A stretch of 5,352 nt of DNA from a bacterium (GTDB taxonomy: Bacteria > Bacillota > Clostridia > Oscillospirales > Acutalibacteraceae), in assembly GCA_020626545.1 (NCBI GenBank), contig JAHKZS010000173.1:1-5352 (forward strand), given 5' to 3'. Under the pieces are notes generated by a model. It worked only from the letters and a program-made list of their open reading frames with translations, was not told where the DNA came from and searched no databases. Of the stretch, positions 1 through 5,352 are shown one piece after another (the stretch's first letter is position 1; each line of letters opens with the position of its first letter). Both the position numbers and the translations under genes were made by a program.

Positions 1-9
1 AATAGGTGA

Positions 10-36
10 TAAAATTTAATGTAGAATTTTATTTTT
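10..36 (+). promoter_or_regulatory. AT-rich leader upstream of ilvE: weak hairpin plus T-run, and a -10-like hexamer
   Basis: Two readings are possible. First, TAAAATT (10-16) and AATTTTA (25-31) form a perfect 7-bp inverted repeat (8 bp if A9-T32 is added) with an 8-nt loop, followed directly by T residues to 36. This resembles a weak terminator or attenuator, although an all-A/U stem is unstable. Second, TAGAAT at 22-27 is one mismatch from a -10 box, which would put the transcript start near position 34 and leave a very short leader. The matching -35 would fall at or before the window edge, so neither reading can be settled here. Confidence 0.3.
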
Positions 37-40
37 CGAA

Positions 41-46
41 AGGAAG
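41..46 (+). promoter_or_regulatory. Ribosome binding site of ilvE (decides the start)
   Basis: AGGAAG ends 10 nt before ATG 57. This supports ATG 57 over the in-frame upstream GTG at 6, which has no complete Shine-Dalgarno in view and would add 17 residues unlike the family's N-terminus. Confidence 0.7.
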
Positions 47-56
47 TCGAAAGACT

Positions 57-1076
57 ATGAAGAATATTGATTGGTCAAATTTAGGCTTCGGTTATATTCA
101 GACCGAAAACCGTTATGTGTCTAATTTCAAGGACGGTAAGTGGGACGACGGCGTTATTACAACCGACGCTACAGTCCAGCTCAACGAGTGCGCGGGCGTT
201 TTACAGTACGCTCAGACTGTATTCGAGGGCTTAAAGGCTTATACCACTGCCGACGGAAGCGTAGTAACCTTCCGCCCCGACTTAAATGCGGAAAGACTTA
301 TCCAGTCCGCTGAAAGATTACAGATTCCAGCTGTACCTAAAGAAAAGTTTATCGACGCTGTTGAGAGGGTAGTAGCCGCTAATATCGACTATGTTCCGCC
401 TTACGGCTCGGGAGCTACTTTATATATCCGTCCGTATATTTTCGGAACTAACCCCGTTATCGGCGTTAAACCTGCCGACGAGTATCAGTTCAGAATTTTC
501 GTTACACCCGTAGGCCCTTACTTTAAGGGAGGCGCTAAGCCGATTACTATTCGTGTTTGTGATTATGACAGAGCCGCTCCTCACGGCACGGGCCATATTA
601 AAGCGGGCTTAAACTACGCTATGAGCCTTTACCAGATTGTAGATGCTCACGAAAAGGGCTTCGACGAGAATATGTATCTCGACGCCGCTACACGTACATA
701 TGTTGAGGAAACAGGCGGAGCGAACTTCTTGTTCGTAACTAAGGACAATAAGGTTGTAACGCCTAAGTCGGATTCGATTCTTCCGTCTATTACAAGAAGA
801 AGTCTTATGATTGTAGCCGAAAAGTACCTCGGACTTGAGGTAGAGCATCGCCCCGTAGCCTTCGAGGAGGTTAAAGACTTCGCCGAGTGCGGACTTTGCG
901 GAACAGCCGCGGTTATTTCGCCCGTAGGTAAGATTAATAATCACGGCGAAGAAATCTGCTTCCCGAGCGGTATGGACGAAATGGGACCGATTACAAAGAA
1001 ACTCTACGATACTTTAACAGGCATCCAGATGGGCAGAATCGAAGCTCCCGAGGGCTGGATTCATAAGATTAAATAA
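57..1076 (+). CDS. ilvE: Branched-chain amino acid aminotransferase (fold-type IV PLP enzyme)
   Basis: This cytosolic, PLP-dependent enzyme transfers the amino group between glutamate/2-oxoglutarate and leucine, isoleucine and valine or their keto acids. It is the last step of branched-chain amino acid synthesis and the first of their breakdown. The protein is 339 residues, the usual size for the longer, eukaryote-like (type II) bacterial BCATs. Visible landmarks are FEGLKAY at residues 56-62, RPYIFGT in the middle, GTGHIKAGLNYAMS with K182 as the expected PLP Schiff-base lysine, EETGGANFLF at 217-226 (the family's conserved E-x-G-x-x-N stretch), and ECGLCGTAAVISPVG near residue 280, the phosphate-cup/glycine-turn region. 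The start is ATG 57, placed by AGGAAG at 41-46. An extension to GTG 6 is possible but unlikely. A strong terminator 50 nt downstream makes it a separate unit from the following operon. All key residues are present and nothing suggests decay. The family assignment is firm; substrate preference among branched-chain acids is inferred from the family. Confidence 0.95.
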   Translation: MKNIDWSNLGFGYIQTENRYVSNFKDGKWDDGVITTDATVQLNECAGVLQYAQTVFEGLKAYTTADGSVVTFRPDLNAERLIQSAERLQIPAVPKEKFIDAVERVVAANIDYVPPYGSGATLYIRPYIFGTNPVIGVKPADEYQFRIFVTPVGPYFKGGAKPITIRVCDYDRAAPHGTGHIKAGLNYAMSLYQIVDAHEKGFDENMYLDAATRTYVEETGGANFLFVTKDNKVVTPKSDSILPSITRRSLMIVAEKYLGLEVEHRPVAFEEVKDFAECGLCGTAAVISPVGKINNHGEEICFPSGMDEMGPITKKLYDTLTGIQMGRIEAPEGWIHKIK

Positions 1077-1125
1077 TCGGATTAGAACTGATAAATAAAT
1101 CGAATAATTATTCCATATAAGAATT

Positions 1126-1153
1126 AACTCCCGAGCTTAACTCGGGAGTTTTT
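1126..1153 (+). terminator. Intrinsic terminator after ilvE
   Basis: AACTCCCGAG (1126-1135) pairs perfectly with CTCGGGAGTT (1141-1150) around the 5-nt loop CTTAA. The stem is 10 bp with a GC-rich core and runs into five T residues (1149-1153). It starts 50 nt after the ilvE stop codon. Read from the other strand there is no T-run after the stem, so it appears unidirectional. It insulates the downstream operon from ilvE transcription. Confidence 0.92.
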
Positions 1154-1180
1154 GCGTTTCGATTATTTTGACGCAAGCTT

Positions 1181-1231
1181 TAAATAATGGTTTTACATAG
1201 ATTTTACATTGCGCATATTGTAGAATTTACA
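1181..1231 (+). promoter_or_regulatory. Putative PhoP-box array (direct TTTACA hexamers, about 11-bp period)
   Basis: Exact TTTACA hexamers lie at 1192-1197 and 1203-1208, separated by exactly 5 nt, with a third at 1226-1231. On the same 11-bp phase, TAAATA at 1181-1186 matches the Gram-positive PhoP-box consensus TT(A/T/C)A(C/T)A at 5 of 6 positions. CATATT at 1214-1219 matches at 3 of 6, and the 1226 copy is shifted by one base. Known biology: PhoP of Bacillus binds direct repeats of this hexamer with about 5-nt spacers, and PhoB boxes of Proteobacteria also repeat every 11 bp. If transcription starts near 1253, the array spans about -72 to -22, where activator PhoP boxes usually lie. The gene just downstream encodes a PhoP-like regulator, so positive autoregulation under phosphate limitation is the natural inference. 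The region is AT-rich, so some partial matches could be chance. Confidence 0.65.
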
Positions 1232-1246
1232 CGGATATTTTATAAT
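1218..1246 (+). promoter_or_regulatory. Candidate sigma-A promoter of the phoP-phoR operon
   Basis: A perfect -10 hexamer TATAAT lies at 1241-1246, 26 nt before the start codon. Seventeen bases upstream, TTGTAG (1218-1223) is a poor -35, with 3 of 6 matching TTGACA. A strong -10 with a weak -35 overlapped by activator sites is typical of an activated promoter. The start would be near 1253, giving a leader of about 20 nt that carries the ribosome binding site. Confidence 0.6.
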
Positions 1247-1259
1247 TGATATAGAAATT

Positions 1260-1264
1260 GGAGG
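1260..1264 (+). promoter_or_regulatory. Ribosome binding site of the response regulator gene
   Basis: GGAGG ends 8 nt before ATG 1273. An in-frame TTG at 1258 overlaps this Shine-Dalgarno sequence and so cannot be the start served by it. The protein from 1273 begins MLIYILEDDD, the normal receiver-domain N-terminus. Confidence 0.88.
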
Positions 1265-1272
1265 AAAAGCCT

Positions 1273-1950
1273 ATGCTCATTTACATATTGGAAGATGACG
1301 ACAATATCCGCGAAATAGAGAGTTATACGTTAAAGTCGAACGGCTACGAGGTTGAGGAATTTGTATCGCCGAAGTCGTTTTACAATACGCTTAATAACGA
1401 ATTGCCCGACCTTATAATACTCGATGTTATGCTGCCTGACGAGGATGGATTGAAGGTGCTTGAAAAACTAAAATCCAATTTCGTCTATTCTGAAATTCCC
1501 GTTATTATTATCTCGGCTAAGACTACAGAGCTCGACCGTGTAAAAGGGCTTGACCTCGGCGCGGACGATTATTTATGTAAGCCTTTCGGTGTAATGGAAC
1601 TCGTAAGCCGTGTTAAAGCAAGGCTCAGAAACCTCGAGAAAGAGCAAAAATTCAGCTATTGCGGAATAGAGTTATCCGACAGCGAGCGCAGTGTTTTTGT
1701 TGACAGCGGAAAAGTCGATTTGACATATAAAGAATTTGAACTGCTTAAAATGCTGATTAGTAAGCCGAAAACAGTTTTTACACGCGAGGCAATTCTCGCG
1801 GGAATTTGGGGCTATGACGACAATCTCGGCAGAACGCTTGATATGCATATTAAAACTCTGCGCAAAAAGCTCGGGGATAAGGGTAAATATATTGTTACCG
1901 TAAGAAACGTAGGCTATAAGCTTGAAAAGAGTGATAAAGATGAAACGTAA
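1273..1950 (+). CDS. phoP: OmpR/PhoB-family response regulator, probably PhoP of a phosphate-responsive two-component system
   Basis: This is a cytosolic transcription factor of 225 residues, normal for the family. Residues 1-115 form the receiver domain: acidic pocket D8/D9, phospho-acceptor D51 in LIILDVMLP, switch serine S81 in VIIISAKT, Y100 in GADDYL, and K103 in CKPFG. Residues about 130-222 form the winged-helix DNA-binding domain, with TYKEFELLKML, TREAILAGIWG, and GRTLDMHIKTLRKKLG followed by the wing hairpin TVRNVGYKLE. All catalytic residues are intact, so a neighbouring kinase should phosphorylate it. The next gene encodes that kinase and overlaps this one by 11 nt. The assignment to PhoP rather than another OmpR-type regulator rests on the TTTACA array in front of its own gene, the PhoR-like partner and the phosphate transporter in the same operon. 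The sequence alone shows only the OmpR/PhoB family. Residual alternatives include a Ca2+- or envelope-stress-responsive regulator. Confidence 0.85.
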   Translation: MLIYILEDDDNIREIESYTLKSNGYEVEEFVSPKSFYNTLNNELPDLIILDVMLPDEDGLKVLEKLKSNFVYSEIPVIIISAKTTELDRVKGLDLGADDYLCKPFGVMELVSRVKARLRNLEKEQKFSYCGIELSDSERSVFVDSGKVDLTYKEFELLKMLISKPKTVFTREAILAGIWGYDDNLGRTLDMHIKTLRKKLGDKGKYIVTVRNVGYKLEKSDKDET

Positions 1951-3253
1951 ACTTATATTAAGTATGTTTTATATGGGGCTTGTCGCCGCTTTAGTCAGCA
2001 TAACCGCTACGGTATTTGTATATCAGAACACTATGCGTGACGAGGTTCGCGATAATCTTCGAGAGGAGTTGCGACTTTTAAAAATAAGCTATCCTAAGCT
2101 TCATACATCTGATGAGCTTATGGATTTTAACGCTGATGATCTTAGAATTACCCTGATAAACAAAAAAGGTAAAGTGCTTTTTGAGAGCGATACGGACGCA
2201 AAACAGATGGGAAATCATCTTGACCGTCCCGAAATCCGTTGCGCTATTCAAAACGGCAGCGGAACCGACTACCGCTTGTCTTCTACGCTCGGTGTGGAGG
2301 ACTATTATTACGCGGAAATGTTAAGCGACGGTAATATTCTGCGTGTGTCTACTCAGATAAGTTCTGTTTTTTCTGTGTTCGGACATTCCTTTTATATTTT
2401 AGCCGCTATAGTTTTAGGTATAGCCGTTGTTTCGGTTATTATTTCCGTACAGACTACAAAACGTATTTTGAATCCTATAAAGGCTCTGTCGAAATCTATC
2501 GACAGTCCCGCGTTATACGAAAAAGAAACATATCCCGAACTTGTACCGCTGATTGAGGAAATAAAATATCAGCGAAATATTCAGTCGGATATGCGCCAGG
2601 AGTTTACCGCTAACGTCAGCCACGAGTTGAAAACGCCGTTAACCGCTATATCTGGTTACGCTGAAATGATTGAGAACGATATTGCCCGCGGAGATGATGT
2701 GAAGCGCTTCGCCGGAAAAATTCGAACTGAGAGCACTCGAATGTTAAGCTTGATAGGGGATATAATCAAGCTCTCGAAATTGGACGCCGAAGCTTCCAAC
2801 GAGGTGAACGATACGGTAAATCTCCTTGAAATTGCCGAGGAATGTAAGGAAAGCCTTGCCGTAGCCTGTAACGAGAAAAACATTATAATTACGATAAAGG
2901 GTGAGGCGGCGGTTATTAAAGGCAACCGTACCGAAATATATGAGCTGGTGTATAACCTTATGGATAACGCCGTCAAGTATAACCGCCAGGGCGGTAATGT
3001 CGATGTAATTTTATCTGAAAACACAATTCGGATTTCAGATACCGGAATCGGTATTCCCGAAAAGGATAGGCAGAGAATCTTCGAGAGGTTTTACCGCGTG
3101 GATAAAAGCCGCAGCAAGGCGACAGGCGGTACGGGCTTAGGGCTTTCTATAGTCAAGCACGTTGCCGAAAAGCATAACGCCGAAATCTCCGTGAAAAGTG
3201 TTTTAAACGTGGGAACGGATATTACCGTTAGTTTTAACGGAGTGAAAGAATGA
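1940..3253 (+). CDS. phoR: Membrane sensor histidine kinase, PhoR-like
   Basis: This protein of 437 residues is the predicted partner of the upstream regulator. TM1 is about residues 5-28, an extracytoplasmic domain about 29-151, and TM2 about 152-174. The outer domain, with [17 protein letters not shown] and [17 protein letters not shown] (from Y111), resembles the PAS/Cache-like sensor fold of Gram-positive PhoR-type kinases. TM2 leads into a short HAMP-like linker (residues about 173-212) with no room for a cytoplasmic PAS domain, unlike the longer Bacillus PhoR. The kinase core is complete: H-box [11 protein letters not shown] with H228 as phospho-acceptor, N-box [10 protein letters not shown] (N339 and N343), G1 DTGIGIP at 367-373, F-box [13 protein letters not shown], and G2 [12 protein letters not shown] from 396. 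The start at ATG 1940 overlaps the end of phoP by 11 nt. An in-frame TTG at 1922 would add six residues and has no better ribosome site. The kinase assignment is firm; phosphate as the signal is inferred from context. Confidence 0.85.
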   Translation: MKRKLILSMFYMGLVAALVSITATVFVYQNTMRDEVRDNLREELRLLKISYPKLHTSDELMDFNADDLRITLINKKGKVLFESDTDAKQMGNHLDRPEIRCAIQNGSGTDYRLSSTLGVEDYYYAEMLSDGNILRVSTQISSVFSVFGHSFYILAAIVLGIAVVSVIISVQTTKRILNPIKALSKSIDSPALYEKETYPELVPLIEEIKYQRNIQSDMRQEFTANVSHELKTPLTAISGYAEMIENDIARGDDVKRFAGKIRTESTRMLSLIGDIIKLSKLDAEASNEVNDTVNLLEIAEECKESLAVACNEKNIIITIKGEAAVIKGNRTEIYELVYNLMDNAVKYNRQGGNVDVILSENTIRISDTGIGIPEKDRQRIFERFYRVDKSRSKATGGTGLGLSIVKHVAEKHNAEISVKSVLNVGTDITVSFNGVKE

Positions 3254-4227
3254 GTATTATACTGAATGTCGTTTTATTAATTGTAGGATTCATCGGTCTA
3301 ATCAAGGGCGCGGATTTCTTCGTAGACGGAAGCTCCGCTTTAGCGAGGATTTTTAAAGTCCCGGGTGTTATTATCGGGCTTACAATTGTAGCGTTGGGAA
3401 CAAGCGCGCCCGAGTTGGCTGTAAGTACAGCCGCCGCGGTACAAGGCGCTAACGAAATCGCTTTGAGTAATGTTGTAGGTTCCAATATTTTTAACCTGCT
3501 ATGTGTTCTCGGAGTATGCGCGTTGATTCGTCCGATACCTGTCGATAAGTCTATAGTTAAACGTGATTTTCCTTTTTCTATCCTGATAACTATCGGATTA
3601 TTCATAGCGGTTGGTATCAGGATATTTTCGGGCTTCGATTTCTTTAAGACCGATTTACTCGAAAATATCGGAGTTATAAGCCGTCCGCTCGGAATCGTTA
3701 TGCTAATTATTTTTACCGCCTATATTATAACGTTGATTGTTTTAGCGAAAAGAAGCGAAACTTCCGAGGATAGCGGTAAAAATATGCCTGTGTGGAAATG
3801 TATTTTACTGATTACCGTCGGACTTGCGTGTATTATTATCGGCGGACAGCTTGTTGTTGAAAACGCTAAGGCGATTGCCGCTTTTTTCGGTATGTCCGAA
3901 ACTCTGATAGGATTGACTATAGTCGCCGTTGGAACTTCTTTGCCCGAGCTTGTCACTTCTGTTGTCGCGGCTCGTAAGGGAGAAAACGGACTTGCCGTCG
4001 GAAATGTTGTAGGTTCAAATATTTTTAATATACTATTTATACTCGGTGTATCCTCGACGATACATCCGATTGCGGTCAACTACGCTTCCGTTATCGACCT
4101 GTTTATTCTTATTATAGTGTCGGTAGTGACGTATGTATTTTCTTTGACTAAAAAGATAAGCAGAGCGGAGGGCGCTGTTATGGTGCTTATGTACGCCGCT
4201 ACTGTTATATTTGCGATTGTGAGGTAG
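3250..4227 (+). CDS. CaCA-superfamily Na+(K+)/Ca2+ antiporter, YrbG type
   Basis: This is an integral inner-membrane cation antiporter of 325 residues, the normal length for bacterial YrbG-like K+-dependent Na+/Ca2+ exchanger relatives. The protein is hydrophobic throughout and shows the two inverted alpha-repeats that define the family. Alpha-1 contains [14 protein letters not shown] (43-56, with E55) and NVVGSNIFN (74-82). Alpha-2 contains [14 protein letters not shown] (221-234, with E233) and NVVGSNIFN (252-260). The two glutamates are the expected ion ligands. A short hydrophilic loop near residues 166-182 ([13 protein letters not shown]) separates the halves. ATG 3250 overlaps the kinase TGA as ATGA, with GGAG at 3239-3242 seven bases upstream, so translational coupling is likely. 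Being sandwiched between a PhoR-like kinase and a phosphate transporter suggests Ca2+ export linked to phosphate handling. The family is certain. The ion, whether Ca2+ or another divalent, and the coupling ion are inferred. Confidence 0.92.
   Translation: MSIILNVVLLIVGFIGLIKGADFFVDGSSALARIFKVPGVIIGLTIVALGTSAPELAVSTAAAVQGANEIALSNVVGSNIFNLLCVLGVCALIRPIPVDKSIVKRDFPFSILITIGLFIAVGIRIFSGFDFFKTDLLENIGVISRPLGIVMLIIFTAYIITLIVLAKRSETSEDSGKNMPVWKCILLITVGLACIIIGGQLVVENAKAIAAFFGMSETLIGLTIVAVGTSLPELVTSVVAARKGENGLAVGNVVGSNIFNILFILGVSSTIHPIAVNYASVIDLFILIIVSVVTYVFSLTKKISRAEGAVMVLMYAATVIFAIVR
3469..3494 (+). repeat. Copy 1 of a 26-bp near-identical direct repeat within the antiporter gene
   Basis: It encodes NVVGSNIFN plus one base of the alpha-1 repeat and matches 4003-4028 at 25 of 26 bases. 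The single difference (TCC versus TCA) is a silent serine change. Confidence 0.9.
4003..4028 (+). repeat. Copy 2 of a 26-bp near-identical direct repeat within the antiporter gene
   Basis: It encodes NVVGSNIFN of the alpha-2 repeat, 534 bp after copy 1. Flanking parts of the two alpha-repeats, such as the GTS-PE segment, differ at many synonymous sites, so the identity is local. Confidence 0.9.
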
Positions 4228-4232
4228 AGTAG

Positions 4233-5352
4233 ATGGATATTTTTTCAATTTTTACGCTGTGCGGAGGATTAGCGTTCTTCCTTTTCGGAATGCATGTAAT
4301 GTCGCAGAGCCTAGAAAAATTAGCGGGCGGTAAGCTTGAAACAACGCTTCGCAAGATGACATCCAATCCCTTTAAAAGCCTTGGTTTAGGCGCGGGAATT
4401 ACGGTTGCGGTGCAGTCGAGTTCAGCTGTTACCGTTATGCTGGTAGGCCTTGTTAATTCGGGCATTATGGCGCTTGACCAGACTGTCGGTGTTATAATGG
4501 GCTCCAATATAGGAACGACCTTGACCGCTTGGATATTAAGTATGGCGGGTATTGAGAGCGATAATATTTTTATCTCGCTTCTAAAGCCCGAGAATTTTTC
4601 TCCGGTTATCGCATTAATAGGTATCGCTCTGTTTATGCTCAGCAAAAAGAAAAAACGTCAGGATGTCGGTATGATTATGCTCGGTTTTTCCGTACTGATG
4701 TACGGAATGGAGCTTATGAAAAACGCCGTCGCTCCGCTCGCTGAGATGGAGAGCTTCCAAAATCTGCTCGTCGCGTTTAACAACCCGATTGTAAGCGTTC
4801 TTTTCGGAGCTGTATTTACAGGCGTAATTCAATCCTCCGCGGCGTCGGTCGGTATATTACAGGCGTTGTCTATGACGGGTTCTATTACTTACCGCGCGGC
4901 TATTCCGATTATTATGGGACAGAATATCGGTACATGCGTGACCGCGCTTATATCGTCTATCGGCGTAAACAGAAACGCGAAGCGGGTTACAGCGATTCAT
5001 ATGTCGTTTAATATTATCGGTACGGTTATCTGCTTAGTAGTGTTTTACGGATTGGACGCGCTTTTACATTTCAGCTTTGTAAACCGAGCGATAAATCCTG
5101 TTGAGATCGCGTTTGTCCACTCTATTTTTAATATTGTTACAACTGTTATTCTCTTACCGTTTTCCAATTTCCTTGTTAAACTCGCTAAAAAGATTATTCC
5201 CGACGGTAAGGATAAGAAGGGGGAGGACAAGTCAGTTTGGCTCGACGAGCGTTTACTTTCCTCTCCGCCGCTTGCCACTTCTCAGTGCAGGCAGAAAGCT
5301 AAGGGTATGGCTAAAATCTCTAAGACCGCTCTATCCGACGCGCTTTCGGTGA
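4233..5352 (+). CDS. nptA: Na+/phosphate cotransporter with C-terminal PhoU-like domain (NptA/PhoU family), 3' end outside the window
   Basis: This is an inner-membrane Na+-coupled phosphate importer. The frame is open from ATG 4233 to the window end, giving 373 complete codons. Two Na_Pi_cotrans repeats are visible. Repeat 1 contains QSSSAVTVML (from Q61) and MGSNIGTTLTAW (from M89). Repeat 2 contains QSSAASVGILQAL (from Q200) and MGQNIGTCVTALI (from M228). The QSS and xNIGT motifs form the substrate site in this family. After the last membrane helix (ending near residue 320) comes a charged stretch (KKIIPDGKDKKGEDK), then LDERLL (337-342) and SQCRQKAKGMAKISK. This is how the PhoU-like helical domain begins in full-length relatives, which reach roughly 540-600 residues; the rest lies beyond the window. 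The gene starts 5 nt after the antiporter stop, with GAGG at 4221-4224 overlapping that gene's end, so it is the fourth gene of the operon. No frameshift is seen. Confidence 0.93.
   Translation, partial: MDIFSIFTLCGGLAFFLFGMHVMSQSLEKLAGGKLETTLRKMTSNPFKSLGLGAGITVAVQSSSAVTVMLVGLVNSGIMALDQTVGVIMGSNIGTTLTAWILSMAGIESDNIFISLLKPENFSPVIALIGIALFMLSKKKKRQDVGMIMLGFSVLMYGMELMKNAVAPLAEMESFQNLLVAFNNPIVSVLFGAVFTGVIQSSAASVGILQALSMTGSITYRAAIPIIMGQNIGTCVTALISSIGVNRNAKRVTAIHMSFNIIGTVICLVVFYGLDALLHFSFVNRAINPVEIAFVHSIFNIVTTVILLPFSNFLVKLAKKIIPDGKDKKGEDKSVWLDERLLSSPPLATSQCRQKAKGMAKISKTALSDALSV

Noticed and set aside
6..56. In-frame GTG at 6 as an alternative ilvE start
   Set aside because: The added 17 residues do not resemble the BCAT N-terminus, and a good Shine-Dalgarno at 41-46 serves ATG 57.
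888..899. C-x-x-C in the aminotransferase (residues 278-281), reminiscent of the redox switch of human BCAT
   Set aside because: It is offset by about six residues from the human CxxC when the GTA-V--PV segment is aligned, and a Cys before GTAAV is common in bacterial relatives as I recall them.
609..944. 111-codon open frame on the minus strand inside ilvE
   Set aside because: It lies wholly within a well-supported gene on the other strand and its translation shows no recognisable domain.
1152..1176. Inverted repeat TTGCGT / ACGCAA with 13-nt spacer, and TTGACG at 1168 resembling a -35
   Set aside because: Six-base arms are too short to argue for an operator, and no -10-like hexamer lies 16-18 bases after TTGACG.
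2656..3024. Minus-strand open frame within the kinase gene
   Set aside because: It is a shadow of the kinase domain, with low-complexity Ser/Leu-rich translation and no family resemblance.
3234..4248. Several minus-strand open frames opposite the antiporter (3234-3605, 3720-4079, 4033-4248)
   Set aside because: All lie opposite a clear CaCA gene; their translations mirror its codon pattern and have no motifs.
4205..4832. Minus-strand open frames of 146 and 72 codons opposite the phosphate transporter
   Set aside because: The plus-strand frame carries the QSSSA and NIGT motifs and is the real gene; the antisense frames show no domain.
5045..5352. Open frames at 5045-5278 (minus) and 5101-5352 (plus)
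   Set aside because: Both overlap the nptA coding frame, which stays open through the window end and continues into the expected PhoU-like sequence.

Overview
The window reads as an ordinary chromosomal segment of a Gram-positive anaerobe of the class Clostridia (Oscillospirales/Ruminococcaceae-like). This is an inference from three things: the style of the proteins (a PhoP/PhoB-like regulator, a short PhoR-like kinase and a clostridial-type Na+/phosphate cotransporter fused to PhoU), strong GGAGG-type ribosome binding sites, and moderate GC content with mixed codon use. No species can be named. All five genes lie on the + strand. There are no RNA genes, mobile elements or CRISPR arrays that I can see.

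Region 1 (1-1153) holds a monocistronic ilvE-type branched-chain amino acid aminotransferase. It starts at ATG 57, and a strong intrinsic terminator follows it (1126-1153). Its upstream promoter is mostly cut off by the window edge. A short AT-only hairpin with a T-run lies in the leader.

Region 2 (1154-1272) is a regulatory intergenic region of about 120 bases. It carries a perfect TATAAT -10 box and an array of TTTACA hexamers with roughly 11-bp periodicity. This looks like the PhoP-box array that Gram-positive PhoP proteins bind.

Region 3 (1273-5352, running off the end) is a tightly packed four-gene operon: an OmpR/PhoB-family response regulator, a PhoR-like membrane sensor kinase (11-nt overlap), a CaCA-family Ca2+/cation antiporter (4-nt ATGA overlap), and a Na+/phosphate cotransporter (5-nt gap). 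The cotransporter's C-terminal PhoU-like part is cut by the window end. The most economical reading is an autoregulated phosphate-response operon. PhoP binds its own promoter, PhoR senses, NptA imports phosphate and its PhoU tail may report to PhoR, while the antiporter handles Ca2+, the ion most likely to precipitate with phosphate.

The most interesting points are the Pho-box array in front of the regulator's own gene and the insertion of a Ca2+ antiporter between the kinase and the phosphate transporter. The individual proteins are recognisable members of known families. I see no wholly novel protein.
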